DNA of 43,092 nt. Origin: an uncultured Prevotella sp. GTDB taxonomy: Bacteria > Bacteroidota > Bacteroidia > Bacteroidales > Bacteroidaceae. The notes beneath the pieces are model-generated. The model was given only the letters and a program-made list of their open reading frames with translations. It searched no databases and had not been told where the DNA came from. The position numbers and the translations under genes are program-made. This document shows positions 1 through 8,300 of the stretch, piece by piece. Where the stretch lies: NCBI GenBank assembly GCA_902491375.1, contig CABUHE010000016.1, forward strand, positions 1 to 43,092. The letters run 5' to 3'. Positions within the stretch are counted from its first letter, which is position 1, and each line of letters opens with the position of its first letter.

Positions 1-3
1 CTG

Positions 4-11
4 CAAATATA
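4..11 (-). promoter_or_regulatory. -7 promoter element of a gene left of the window
   Basis: Read on the minus strand this is TATATTTG followed by C, matching the Bacteroidetes -7 consensus TAnnTTTG. It points leftwards out of the window. No clear TTTG -33 element is visible at the right distance. The rest of positions 12-226, between this element and the end of the sensor gene, shows no gene or clear structure. Confidence 0.4.
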
Positions 12-226
12 CGATTTTTACAGCGACTTCCTTTATCTTTCACTTTTCATCCAACAGAACTGCGGATGAACCATATATTGGAAATTCTGCTAATACAGAC
101 AATGAAACGTTCAAGGACATTCACCGGAGCAAACAGCCGTTGTTCTATGTCAAACAGCAGTCCACACTGCCGTTTGCAAAATATTACAAACGATACAGCA
201 GAACGACACTCGTCTGATAATATTTA

Positions 227-3058
227 TCAGCGTATATCGCCAGGAGCTGCTCCGAAATGGTCTTTAAAACACTTCGAGAAATAAGAAGGTGATGAGAATC
301 CCACCTCATAAGAAATCTCCGAAATGGTCATATTAGTAGTCTTCAACAACTGTTCGGCACGTTTCAGACGTGTAAGACGTATCAGTTCCACAGGCGAAGA
401 GCCTGTAAGCTGCTTGACTTTACGGTACATCTGCACACGACTGAGATTAAGCGCTGCGCTCACTGTCTCGACTGTAAGATTTGAATCGGCAAGATGTTCC
501 TGTACGACACGGCTGAAATCGTCCATAAACTTACTGTCCATATCGCTGCTTTCCTTAGGACTTTCATCCGTAACTCCGCTGTAAACATACTTCAAGCGTT
601 TGCGGTTTTCAAGCAGATTGCGAACACGCGACACAAGAACCTTGCTGCTGAAAGGTTTTGTTATATAAGCGTCAGCACCACATTCGTAGCCTTCTGCACG
701 CTGTTCCTCAAACGCCTGAGATGTAAGAAGAATGACAGGCACATGGTTGGTTGCCATCGACTCCTTAACCTTACGGCACATATCAAGACCATTCATCACA
801 GGCATCAGAACGTCACAGATTATCAAATCAGGCACACTTCTCAATGCTATATCAAGTCCTTCCTTACCATTTGCAGCCTGACTTATTTCATAATCGTCCT
901 TCAAAAGTGAAGCAATATACTGTCTTACTTCAATATTGTCGTCAACTATCAGCACAAGCGGATGAGTGTCTGTCGGTGCGATGCATGACTCATTACCTGA
1001 ATATGATGTTCCTGTCTCGCCCATCTGCTCATCCAGTTTCCCATCGCCATTAACATCAGAATCATCCTGAAGATCTTCTGCTGACGGCAGTTCATTTGCA
1101 GCGCTGTGTACCATTGCCTCACGTACATGCTGCAACGACACCTTGGCATCCTTAATATCCTGACTTAAAGGCAGAACCACAACAAACTCAGAGCCCTTGC
1201 CTTCAATACTGTCAACTGACACACTGCCACCATGAAGCTCGGCAAATGCCTTTACTACAGCCAGACCTACGCCTGTGCCTCCTCCGCTACTGCCTACCTG
1301 ATAGAACTTGTCGAAAATCTTGCTCATACTCTCTTTCGGCATACCAATGCCCGTATCGACAACAGAAATCACAGCATTCTTGCCTTCTTCGGCAACCTTT
1401 ACCGTTATCGAGCCGCCTTTTCTGTTATACTTCAAGGCGTTGCTTATAAGATTGTAGCATATCCTCTCGACCTTGTTATAGTCAGCTTTTATTATAAGAC
1501 TGTCGCCAGCTTCAACATCAATGGTAACATTATGAGTAGCAGCAAGCGACTTAAAGTCATCAGCCCACATCTTCACACTGTCACACAGATTAAACTCTGT
1601 TACGGAAAGCATCATCTTTCCATCCTGAATCTTACGCAAGTCAAGTATCTCATTGACAAGATTCAGAAGTGTAGCCGCGTTTCTTTTCACCGTTCCCAGC
1701 ATCTGACGCTGGCTTTGCGTTATGCTGTTGTCAGCAAGAAGTCTGTCCACCGGATCTGCAATCAGTGTCAGCGGCGTGCGCAAGTCATGGCTCAGATCGG
1801 TAAAGAAAGCCAGCTTCGCGTCGGCAGCCTCGCGCTCCATGCGCCGTTTTACCAATACCACACGGTATGAAGTGATAAACACCACAACAACCAGAACCAG
1901 TATGACGAGCGACAACATGAAGTAAATCTTCTGATGACTGTACTGCGTAAAGAAGAAATCCACCTTGTCATGAAGCTCTTCGAGTTGTGAACTCATGTGA
2001 CTGATTTCCTCCGCCTGCATAAGCATAGTCTCTGCGTTGTCCTTGGTTACAAGTGCGGCTTTCATATAGTTGTCGTGCTTATACGGCTTGCCCTCAAGTA
2101 TGTTGAGAGCCAACTGTATAACGAGGTCACCACGGGTAGGATAAATATACGATGCGTCGAGCACTCCGTCGCGCACCAGACGTATTCCTCCGCCATCACC
2201 GGGCAGTGCGTCTATACCGACAAATTTAACCTTACGCTCCAGTCCGTGACGCCTTGCCACCTGCCATGCACCTAATGCCAGACGGTCGTTATGCGCAAAG
2301 ACATAATCAGGGCAAACGTCTCCGGCAAAAATCTTGTCGGCAGCCTGACTGCCACTTTCCTGCTGCCAAGTACCGCTTTCACTTGCAATGAGCTTTATAC
2401 CAGGATGCCTTGACAGTGCCTCAACGAAACCTTTGTGACGCTCTATTGCCGGCGATGAGCCGTCAAGACCCATTATCTCGGCCACCGTTCCCTTACCGCC
2501 TAACTTTGCAGCGATATACTCTCCTATTGTACGTCCTATCTTGACATTGTCTGCTCCGATAAAAGCCGTATAATCATTGTCGCCGGCCTTTCGGTCAAAG
2601 AATATCACAGGAATACCTTTTTTGTGAGCTTTCGCTATCGGTTTGGTTACCGAATTGACCTGGTTAGGCGCAACAATGAGGATATCTACACCGTCGTCTA
2701 TAAAGCGGTTTATCTGCTCCGCCTGCTTCTCGTCTACATCATCAGCCGACTTAATGCTTACCTCCACATTGTCGTGAACGTACATCGCGTCACGCAATTC
2801 ATTGTTAAGCTTGTCGCGCCAGATGTCCTCGCTGCACTGCGAAACGCCTATAACGTATTTCTTCTTTCCGTTAGAACACGACTGGAAAGAAGCTGACAGA
2901 AACAGCAACGACAGCAATATAATAATCGTAGTTATGTCTGAAAGTAATCTGGCTGACACATTACATTCGTCACATAAAGTTCTTCTTGCCGCTATAAGTG
3001 ATGCAAAAGTCTTCCTTATGTTCTGATATGTCCTGCCTGCACAAATACTTTCAAACAT
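227..3058 (-). CDS. Hybrid two-component system sensor/regulator, fructose/fructan type
   Basis: One protein of 943 residues carries a whole phosphorelay. A hydrophobic segment at about 42-60 leads to a periplasmic sugar-binding domain (about 67-340, starting YVIGVSQCSEDIW), then a second membrane span (about 380-403), a histidine kinase (SHDLRTPL, His424; N-box NLISNALKYN near 537; DTGIGMP near 568; GGTGVGLA near 593), a receiver (IVDDN near 704; phospho-acceptor Asp749 in ICDVLMP) and an AraC-type DNA-binding domain (about 845-943). A LacI-type periplasmic domain instead of beta-propeller repeats is the layout of the Bacteroides thetaiotaomicron fructose sensor BT1754, so fructose sensing is inferred. 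The gene lies 36 bp downstream of cysS on the same strand and may be cotranscribed. The first 40 residues before the membrane span are odd for an exported protein; the true start may be a later non-ATG codon, since no internal ATG fits. The 640-700 linker holds a calcium-loop-like stretch (see findings). Confidence 0.93.
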   Translation of the reverse strand: MFESICAGRTYQNIRKTFASLIAARRTLCDECNVSARLLSDITTIIILLSLLFLSASFQSCSNGKKKYVIGVSQCSEDIWRDKLNNELRDAMYVHDNVEVSIKSADDVDEKQAEQINRFIDDGVDILIVAPNQVNSVTKPIAKAHKKGIPVIFFDRKAGDNDYTAFIGADNVKIGRTIGEYIAAKLGGKGTVAEIMGLDGSSPAIERHKGFVEALSRHPGIKLIASESGTWQQESGSQAADKIFAGDVCPDYVFAHNDRLALGAWQVARRHGLERKVKFVGIDALPGDGGGIRLVRDGVLDASYIYPTRGDLVIQLALNILEGKPYKHDNYMKAALVTKDNAETMLMQAEEISHMSSQLEELHDKVDFFFTQYSHQKIYFMLSLVILVLVVVVFITSYRVVLVKRRMEREAADAKLAFFTDLSHDLRTPLTLIADPVDRLLADNSITQSQRQMLGTVKRNAATLLNLVNEILDLRKIQDGKMMLSVTEFNLCDSVKMWADDFKSLAATHNVTIDVEAGDSLIIKADYNKVERICYNLISNALKYNRKGGSITVKVAEEGKNAVISVVDTGIGMPKESMSKIFDKFYQVGSSGGGTGVGLAVVKAFAELHGGSVSVDSIEGKGSEFVVVLPLSQDIKDAKVSLQHVREAMVHSAANELPSAEDLQDDSDVNGDGKLDEQMGETGTSYSGNESCIAPTDTHPLVLIVDDNIEVRQYIASLLKDDYEISQAANGKEGLDIALRSVPDLIICDVLMPVMNGLDMCRKVKESMATNHVPVILLTSQAFEEQRAEGYECGADAYITKPFSSKVLVSRVRNLLENRKRLKYVYSGVTDESPKESSDMDSKFMDDFSRVVQEHLADSNLTVETVSAALNLSRVQMYRKVKQLTGSSPVELIRLTRLKRAEQLLKTTNMTISEISYEVGFSSPSYFSKCFKDHFGAAPGDIR

Positions 3059-3094
3059 ATATTCAAATCAATTTATAATAAATAAATTTCTTAA

Positions 3095-4585
3095 TCAAAC
3101 ATCAAGTCGCCATACGCTGCCGTCCTTAGTGTCGTTAACCTCAAAGCCTGCGGCAGCAAGTTCGTCGCGTATGCGGTCGCTCGTAGCCCAGTCTTTAGCA
3201 GCCTTAGCTTTCGCACGAAGGTCGAGCACCATGTCAACCACCTTGTCGAAGGCTTCTTCACGCTTCTTGCTTCCGCCGCTCTCTGCCTCTCTCAGACCGA
3301 GTATATCAAATGCGAAAAGACGCATTGTGTCCTCAAGCTCCTCAAGGTCGGCGGCAGATATTGCAGCCTTATGGTCGAGAATCGTATTTATTACGTGGCA
3401 TGCCTCGAACAACAGACTTATCACGACAGGTGTCTGCATGTCGTCGTTCATAGCGTCATAGCACTTCTGTCTCAACGCGCCGACAAACTCCTTAACCTGC
3501 GCGTCGCTCTCTACTGATGCTTTAACACGCTTCAAATCTGACAGACCAGTAAGCAGACGTGCCAGTCCCTTCTCACTTGCCTGCAATGCTTCATCGGAGA
3601 AATCAACCGTGCCACGATAGTGGGCAGACAGTATGAAGAAGCGGATTGTCATCGGAGAGTAAGCCTTTGACAACAGCGCATGGTTGCCTGTGAAGAACTG
3701 TTCAAGTGTAATGAAGTTACCAAGACTCTTGCCCATCTTCTGTCCGTTGATGGTTATCATGTTGTTGTGCATCCAGTATTTCACCATCTGACTGCCTTGC
3801 GATGCCACGGCCTGTGCTATCTCACACTCATGATGCGGAAAGACAAGATCCATTCCACCTCCGTGAATATCGAAATGGTCGCCAAGATACTTTCTGCCCA
3901 TAGCCGTACACTCGCAGTGCCAACCTGGGAAACCGTCGCTCCACGGACTCGGCCAGCGCATGATATGTTCAGGCTGAGCCTTCTTCCACAGAGCGAAGTC
4001 AGCCTGATTGTGCTTCTCTCCCACTCCGTCGAGCTGTCGGCTGGCGTCCTTCACGTCCTCAAGATTACGGCCTGAAAGTATGCCGTAATGGTATTTCTCG
4101 TTATACTTCGCAGTATCAAAATAGATACTTCCGTTGCTCTCATAAGCAAAACCATTGTCAAGAATCTGCTTTACCAGCTCCTCCTGCTCTATTATATGAC
4201 CTGTAGCATGAGGCTCTATGCTCGGCGGCAGAACGTTGAGCGCGGCCATAGCGTCGTGATAACGGTTTGTATAATACTGCGCTATCTCCATCGGCTCAAG
4301 CTGTTCAAGACGGGCCTTCTTCTCAATCTTGTCCTCACCTTCGTCCGCATCGTGCTCCAGATGACCTACGTCTGTAATATTACGGACATATCTCACCTTG
4401 TATCCGAGGTGTTTCAGATAGCGGAAGAGCACGTCAAATGTAATTGCCGGACGTGCATGACCTAAATGCGGATCACCGTAAACAGTAGGGCCGCAGACAT
4501 ACATTCCGACATTGGGGGCATGTAACGGCTCAAACCGCTCTTTTCTTCTGGTAAGTGTATTGTAAATTAAGAAATTCTGTTCCAT
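3095..4585 (-). CDS. cysS: Cysteinyl-tRNA synthetase
   Basis: Class I aminoacyl-tRNA synthetase that charges tRNA-Cys with cysteine in the cytoplasm. The HIGH-type motif appears as HLGH in GDPHLGHARP near the N-terminus. The KMSKS motif is KMGKS in GQKMGKSLGN, and the zinc-site region GGGMDLVFPHHECE is present. Length is about 496 residues, normal for bacterial CysS. I chose ATG 4585 (protein starts MEQNFLIYNTL), not the ATG at 4606: the promoter -7 box at 4611-4618 would place the transcript start around 4604-4606, leaving no leader for the upstream start. The fructan sensor gene follows after a short gap. The gene has two near-identical upstream promoters. Confidence 0.96.
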   Translation of the reverse strand: MEQNFLIYNTLTRRKERFEPLHAPNVGMYVCGPTVYGDPHLGHARPAITFDVLFRYLKHLGYKVRYVRNITDVGHLEHDADEGEDKIEKKARLEQLEPMEIAQYYTNRYHDAMAALNVLPPSIEPHATGHIIEQEELVKQILDNGFAYESNGSIYFDTAKYNEKYHYGILSGRNLEDVKDASRQLDGVGEKHNQADFALWKKAQPEHIMRWPSPWSDGFPGWHCECTAMGRKYLGDHFDIHGGGMDLVFPHHECEIAQAVASQGSQMVKYWMHNNMITINGQKMGKSLGNFITLEQFFTGNHALLSKAYSPMTIRFFILSAHYRGTVDFSDEALQASEKGLARLLTGLSDLKRVKASVESDAQVKEFVGALRQKCYDAMNDDMQTPVVISLLFEACHVINTILDHKAAISAADLEELEDTMRLFAFDILGLREAESGGSKKREEAFDKVVDMVLDLRAKAKAAKDWATSDRIRDELAAAGFEVNDTKDGSVWRLDV

Positions 4586-4610
4586 GTTTCTTTTATATTT
4601 GTTCAAGATG

Positions 4611-4641
4611 CAAAGTTAGTGCAAATCGGGCTAAATGCAAA
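4611..4641 (-). promoter_or_regulatory. Proximal cysS promoter P1
   Basis: On the minus strand TTTG (4641-4638), a 19-nt spacer and TAACTTTG (4618-4611) match the Bacteroidetes sigma-ABfr consensus (TTTG, 19-21 nt, TAnnTTTG). The predicted transcript start is near 4605, about 20 nt before the chosen cysS start. Confidence 0.75.
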
Positions 4642-4789
4642 ATAAAAAGGTTGTCAAACAAACTTTTATTTTCAGTTACATTATATTGTCTGGCTTAGGC
4701 TTCGTCAGCGTAAATCATTATGCGTAACAAACAGAATTATTAATGTAAAGATTTCTGATTTTCACATTTATAATAACAGCTGAACTATG

Positions 4790-4819
4790 CAAAGTTAGCA
4801 AAATCGGGCTAATTTCAAA
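4790..4819 (-). promoter_or_regulatory. Distal cysS promoter P2, copy of P1
   Basis: On the minus strand TTTG (4819-4816), an 18-nt spacer and TAACTTTG (4797-4790). It has the same elements as P1, 179 bp further upstream. A transcript from here would carry a leader of about 200 nt before cysS. Confidence 0.6.
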
Positions 4820-4976
4820 ATAAAAAAGGACTAAACAAATATTTATTTTCAATATTTTAAGATGTTACATCAGCCAAAATAAAACCGAAAAAATAAATCC
4901 GCAAATAATTCATTCATACCGACATAAAGACACACTCATTACACATGACAACGCATATCAAAAATTACAGTCGTGC

Positions 4977-5075
4977 AAAAGACGCCAAACAGCAACGCAA
5001 AAGACGGTCTTTCACGCTGTAAAAGAGCATCTTTCACACGGCAAAAGGGCATATATTAAAATGTAAAAGGTAAAA
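4977..5075. repeat. 22-bp-period palindrome array, locus A
   Basis: AAAAG begins at 4977, 4999, 5021, 5043 and 5065, exactly 22 bp apart each time. The better units have the form AAAAG-N5-CTTT(C/T) plus a 7-nt linker. Cores include ACGGT, AGCAT and GGCAT; neighbouring units are not complementary here. The array lies between divergent genes (cysS and the 5286 lipoprotein gene), so it cannot be a terminator for either. Other members are at 8301, 12106, 17997, 25207, 32180 and 42413. Confidence 0.85.
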
Positions 5076-5220
5076 CTCTGACAGTCAATACATTACAAAG
5101 TTGTCAACATATACAGCCCAACCTTTGTTTATAAAAACATAAACAGACTGATTCCAACACATCAGTAATACATATTTAATTATCTGTAAAATATCTACGC
5201 AGAGATAATCAATGATGAAT

Positions 5221-5228
5221 TAAATTTG
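5221..5228 (+). promoter_or_regulatory. -7 promoter element of the 5286 lipoprotein gene
   Basis: TAAATTTG followed by CA matches TAnnTTTG. It sits 57 bp before the ATG. No good TTTG -33 box is seen upstream. Confidence 0.5.
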
Positions 5229-5285
5229 CAAACGTAAACGATAAGATAAGCGGATGTAAAAACAACGATTCTAAACAAAACAGTT

Positions 5286-5822
5286 ATGAAAGCTGCAATA
5301 ATATCAACAGCCATGCTGATGCTCTTTGCTACGGCGACGGCTTCGTGCGGTAACGACGACAACGACAGTTACACGGAACCGACCGAAATACCTGAAAGCA
5401 ACAACAACGAAAACGAGAATGACAGCATACAGCAAAACAATGACAACGGACAAAACGGACAGATAATGACAAATAAAATCACAATCAGCGCAGGCGGAGC
5501 CACCTTTACGGCAACTCTTGCCGACAACGAGACGGCCCGCGCATTCGCAAGAATGCTGCCTCTGACACTCAACATGAGCGAGCTTAACGGCAACGAGAAG
5601 TATTATTACCTTGACAGCAGTCTGCCTACCGACAGCAGCAATCCCGGAACAATCAACACGGGCGACATTATGCTCTATGGCTCTGACTGCCTCGTGCTGT
5701 TCTACAAGACGTTCAACACATCATACAGCTACACAAGAGTAGGCAAAGTTGACAATCCGCAGCAACTGGAAGCAGCCTTAGGCAGAAGCGCTGTAACGGT
5801 AACATTCAGCGCGGCAGAATAA
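5286..5822 (+). CDS. Cyclophilin-like fold lipoprotein
   Basis: A 178-residue exported lipoprotein. The signal peptide ends in TATASC, with the lipidated Cys at residue 21, followed by GNDDND, an acidic run typical of surface-exposed Bacteroidetes lipoproteins. Residues 25-60 are an Asn/Glu/Asp-rich low-complexity linker. From about residue 62 (KITISAGG, FTATLADNETARAF, LPLTLNMSELNGNEKYYYL, GDIMLYG, CLVLFYKTF, YTRVGKV) the pattern matches the cyclophilin-like family often found in gut bacteria (assigned from memory). Its biochemical role is unknown; I do not claim prolyl isomerase activity. It is a single gene with its own -7 box and its own terminator downstream. Confidence 0.8.
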   Translation: MKAAIISTAMLMLFATATASCGNDDNDSYTEPTEIPESNNNENENDSIQQNNDNGQNGQIMTNKITISAGGATFTATLADNETARAFARMLPLTLNMSELNGNEKYYYLDSSLPTDSSNPGTINTGDIMLYGSDCLVLFYKTFNTSYSYTRVGKVDNPQQLEAALGRSAVTVTFSAAE

Positions 5823-5867
5823 AAATAGCTTCATAATATCAAAGATGTTTTAGGTTTCACAAAGGAA

Positions 5868-5918
5868 GAAACGGAGACCGTCAACAATATGACGCGCCTC
5901 CGTTTCGATCTTTTTATA
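5868..5918 (+). terminator. Terminator of the 5286 lipoprotein gene
   Basis: The inverted repeat GAAACGGAG (5868-5876) / CTCCGTTTC (5898-5906) is followed by GATCTTTTTATATA. It lies 46 bp after the stop codon. Confidence 0.75.
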
Positions 5919-5988
5919 TAAAGAAAAAACGCTATCCTTACTGGCAATCACAACAAAATTAAGAGAGAATCATTATAGCCTCAACGGC

Positions 5989-6399
5989 TTATCTGTAATT
6001 AATCACTATTGTAACCTTTACTTCCTCGAACTTCGTATTGCTCCGTCCGGGTCTATATGGGTCTGAACACACCAACACATATATGCGGTTCTGGTTTTGT
6101 TTTCCGACCGTAAGAACCATCTTGTAAGAATCAGGAGAGTATTTTTCAGTAAAGTTTCCTGTTCTTGACTCTCGCTTGAAAGCTGAGATTAGCTTGCCTG
6201 CATCAGCATTTTCCAAACTCAATATGTTGAAGATATTCCTTACTTTAAGCGTATTCGGATCACGATCCACCACCGAGGTGTAGCTGCTTGTCCCTGCTGC
6301 CGAATATTCATCAACAAGCTTGTCTATCGAATTCTGTGCCATGACATTAGTCATAAAGCATATCAGAAATACTGCGATTATAACAATTCTGCGTTTCAT
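5989..6399 (-). CDS. Small secreted protein of unknown function (DUF5024-like)
   Basis: A 136-residue protein with a classical signal peptide (MKRRIVIIAVFLICFMTNVMAQ) and no lipobox, so periplasmic or secreted. The mature part starts NSIDKLVDEYSAAGTSSYTS and ends in beta-type strands (RIYVLVCSDPYRP, FEEVKVTIVINYR). The pattern resembles the DUF5024 family, recalled from memory and not checked. It begins 12 bp after the stop of the membrane protein gene and closes an ECF sigma operon, so it is probably part of that envelope-response unit. No catalytic motif is visible. Confidence 0.75.
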   Translation of the reverse strand: MKRRIVIIAVFLICFMTNVMAQNSIDKLVDEYSAAGTSSYTSVVDRDPNTLKVRNIFNILSLENADAGKLISAFKRESRTGNFTEKYSPDSYKMVLTVGKQNQNRIYVLVCSDPYRPGRSNTKFEEVKVTIVINYR

Positions 6400-6411
6400 A
6401 AGTTTAACAAA

Positions 6412-6924
6412 TCATTCATTCAACATTTCCTCTATCTGTCTGCGCATCTCAGGATCATCAATTCCTTCAAGCACTTCCTTCTTCGCATTTTTTGCAACTT
6501 CCGCTTCATTGACCTGTGCCTCTATACGTTTGGCATCTTCAATAGTACTCTCTATGTTGCTGCGGATGCGGCTCAGGTCATCTATGCGCTTACCGTTTTC
6601 AATGACATAGCTTCCACCATATACGCGCGCGAGCATACGTTCTTCATGATAATCAGAGTAAAACGTGATACCGGCAAGCAGCATCAACACAACAGCCGTA
6701 GCCCTTACGGCACGACGGAATACGGATACTATCTGTGCCTTACGCTCATTGTCGGCCGGCAGTGAGCCGAAAGCTGCGAACATCGGGCGGTAACGCCTCA
6801 GATGTTCAGGCAGATCCCTGCGGCTGAGCTGTCTGTAAAGCCACTTCTCTTCGGCAAGAGTTGTCTCGCCGTCAAAAAACTTGTCAATAAGCCTTTCGGC
6901 CCGTTCTATCTCTTTAGTTCTCAT
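6412..6924 (-). CDS. Putative anti-sigma factor / single-pass membrane protein
   Basis: About 170 residues. The cytoplasmic N-terminus (KEIERAERLIDKFFDGETTLAEEKWLYR) resembles the helical region of Bacteroidetes anti-sigma-like proteins. It is followed by one membrane span (ATAVVLMLLAGITFYSDY, around residues 75-95). The C-terminal part is highly charged and probably coiled-coil (RIRSNIESTIEDAKRIEAQVNEAEVAKN). I prefer the ATG at 6924, which overlaps the sigma factor stop by 11 bp; ATGs at 6927 and 6936 are alternatives. Translational coupling to the ECF sigma gene suggests it regulates that sigma factor. This role is inferred from context, not from a diagnostic motif. Confidence 0.75.
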   Translation of the reverse strand: MRTKEIERAERLIDKFFDGETTLAEEKWLYRQLSRRDLPEHLRRYRPMFAAFGSLPADNERKAQIVSVFRRAVRATAVVLMLLAGITFYSDYHEERMLARVYGGSYVIENGKRIDDLSRIRSNIESTIEDAKRIEAQVNEAEVAKNAKKEVLEGIDDPEMRRQIEEMLNE

Positions 6925-7399
6925 CATTTTTCTCATTAAGAAAACATTTCCTCACAACTATACGTGCCCTGCTGAGCATCTTTCTGACCGCTTCCTCACT
7001 GCTGCCGGTAAGGCGCGCAATCTCTGAAAACTCCATTCCGTCGATATGGCGCAGGCGCAGCACCACCTGCTGGGCAGCCGGAAGGGTGTCGATAATGTCC
7101 ATCATACGGTCTGACGCAGTACCGTAAACACTGCTGACGGGAGGTGCAGCCAAAGCCACATTATCCACACTGACCGTAGGACGACGACGGCGCATACGGT
7201 CAATACTGAGGTTGCGCACAAGCACTTTTGCCAAAGGGGCTAACGGCGAGCGCAAGGTGCCGACCATATCGCACAGCTTCACGAAAGCATCCTGCACTAT
7301 GTCCTCTGCATCTTCGGCACAGCCGAGATAGCCACGGGCCATCTGCAAAAGCATAGGGCGCATGGTTTCAGTCTCACGTTCAAAGTCCCTTACGGTCAT
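6914..7399 (-). CDS. RNA polymerase sigma-70 factor, ECF subfamily
   Basis: A 161-residue ECF sigma factor. Region 2 is seen in AEDAEDIVQDAFVKLCD and region 4 in LPAAQQVVLRLRHIDGMEFSEIARLTGSSEEAVRKMLSRAR, a helix-turn-helix for -35 recognition. It is the first gene of a three-gene minus-strand operon with the membrane protein and the small secreted protein. The operon organisation suggests response to an envelope signal. A perfect 15-bp palindrome lies about 150 bp upstream (7547-7561). A small ORF (7543-7403) stops three bases before this start codon; I do not call it a gene. Confidence 0.92.
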   Translation of the reverse strand: MTVRDFERETETMRPMLLQMARGYLGCAEDAEDIVQDAFVKLCDMVGTLRSPLAPLAKVLVRNLSIDRMRRRRPTVSVDNVALAAPPVSSVYGTASDRMMDIIDTLPAAQQVVLRLRHIDGMEFSEIARLTGSSEEAVRKMLSRARIVVRKCFLNEKNDEN

Positions 7400-7546
7400 A
7401 TATCAGATTTTATTCAACTTGTCTGTATATATCTTGCCCTTCGCGGAGGTCTGCATATCCTTCACAAAGTATGCAATTTCCACTTTCATATATAATATGC
7501 TTTTACTCCGCCAGTGATTGCACACATACCGATATGGCATTTACAA

Positions 7547-7561
7547 TGCGATTATATCGCA
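7547..7561. promoter_or_regulatory. 15-bp palindrome upstream of the ECF sigma operon
   Basis: TGCGAT-TAT-ATCGCA is a perfect inverted repeat in the gap between the GIN protein gene (ending 7615) and the sigma gene (starting 7399). Its size and symmetry suit a dimeric repressor operator. It is too short and has no T run, so it is not a terminator. Confidence 0.35.
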
Positions 7562-7614
7562 CCTGATCAGAATTTGTTGAGCTTGCTCGTGTTCGCCATT
7601 GGGCTGCCACCGCC

Positions 7615-8148
7615 TTACAGATCAACATTGTCTGTCTTGCCAGAAAACGTCATGTGCAGGACACCAGATTTGTCAATATAGACCGACTTGCAGTCAAGAT
7701 CGATATCAAGATTGCCCAAATCACTACAATCCAGATTCAGACAGGCGCCACTTAAATTTATGTTTGAATTTTTATCGTGCGACGGCGAGGTTATGAACAG
7801 CTTTAAAGGTTCACTTATATCATTTTTAGCGTTTTTATCACACTTCCTTTTAACATCAACATTTACGACTCCATCTTCAACCGTAATGACAGCCATGTCG
7901 GATGTATCATTTCCCGCATGCAATACAACTTTATATTTATCGCCCTGAGTATAGTAGACTTCAACATTTGAATAGCAATTTACACCAAGGAAATCTTTCA
8001 AGTCGAGAGTCTTCTTTATTACACCATTCTCATTATCAGAAACCGGTGCTGATTTAGGAAAATAAACCTTTTCCTCAGCTTTGACACTACAAACTGTAAG
8101 TGTTAAAAACACGGCTAAAAACGCAAAAGTAAGTCTCTTCATCTTCAT
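7615..8148 (-). CDS. Secreted GIN-domain (DUF2807-like) protein, short form
   Basis: 177 residues with a signal peptide (MKMKRLTFAFLAVFLTLTVCSVKA). The mature sequence FLGVNCYSNVEVYYTQGDKYKVVLHAGND and the later repeating strands (NINLSGACLNLDCSDLGNLDIDLDCKSVYIDKSGVLHMTFSG) match the start of the head GIN domain family of putative adhesins (DUF2807), which form beta-helix-like repeats. Family members I recall are usually longer, above 200 residues, so this one is short. After the TAA stop (7617-7615) the same frame stays open for 15 codons (7614-7570), beginning GGGSPMANTSK, then TGA. A recent nonsense mutation is therefore possible. It has its own -7 box at 8189-8196. Confidence 0.7.
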   Translation of the reverse strand: MKMKRLTFAFLAVFLTLTVCSVKAEEKVYFPKSAPVSDNENGVIKKTLDLKDFLGVNCYSNVEVYYTQGDKYKVVLHAGNDTSDMAVITVEDGVVNVDVKRKCDKNAKNDISEPLKLFITSPSHDKNSNINLSGACLNLDCSDLGNLDIDLDCKSVYIDKSGVLHMTFSGKTDNVDL

Positions 8149-8188
8149 AATTATTCGATTTAAATTGTTTCCTTTTGCTTATACTACG

Positions 8189-8196
8189 CAAAGATA
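8189..8196 (-). promoter_or_regulatory. -7 element of the GIN-domain protein gene
   Basis: On the minus strand TATCTTTG followed by CG matches TAnnTTTG, 41 bp before the ATG at 8148. The -33 region has no exact TTTG at 19-21 nt. Confidence 0.5.
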
Positions 8197-8300
8197 CGCT
8201 ATTTGTGACATAGAAAAACCGACTTTTTTCAAAAAATTTTTCGCCATCCACTATCCAGGGAGTAATATTCGCTGTAACCGTCTGTATTTCAACAAATTAC

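Larger units (their letters stand above)
4609..4853. repeat. Direct duplication of a ~65-bp promoter segment
   Basis: The segments 4609-4675 and 4788-4853 are imperfect direct copies, offset by 179 bp. Both open with TGCAAAGTTAG, continue with AAATCGGGCTAA, then CAAAATAAAAA, and end in TTTATTTTCA. Identity extends through the -7 and -33 boxes into the upstream A/T-rich region. Between the copies (4676-4787) I see no gene. Confidence 0.75.

Noticed and set aside
4586..4790. T-box or riboswitch in the long cysS leader
   Set aside because: No T-box consensus, specifier stem or terminator/antiterminator pair is visible; the leader is A/T-rich and largely a promoter duplication.
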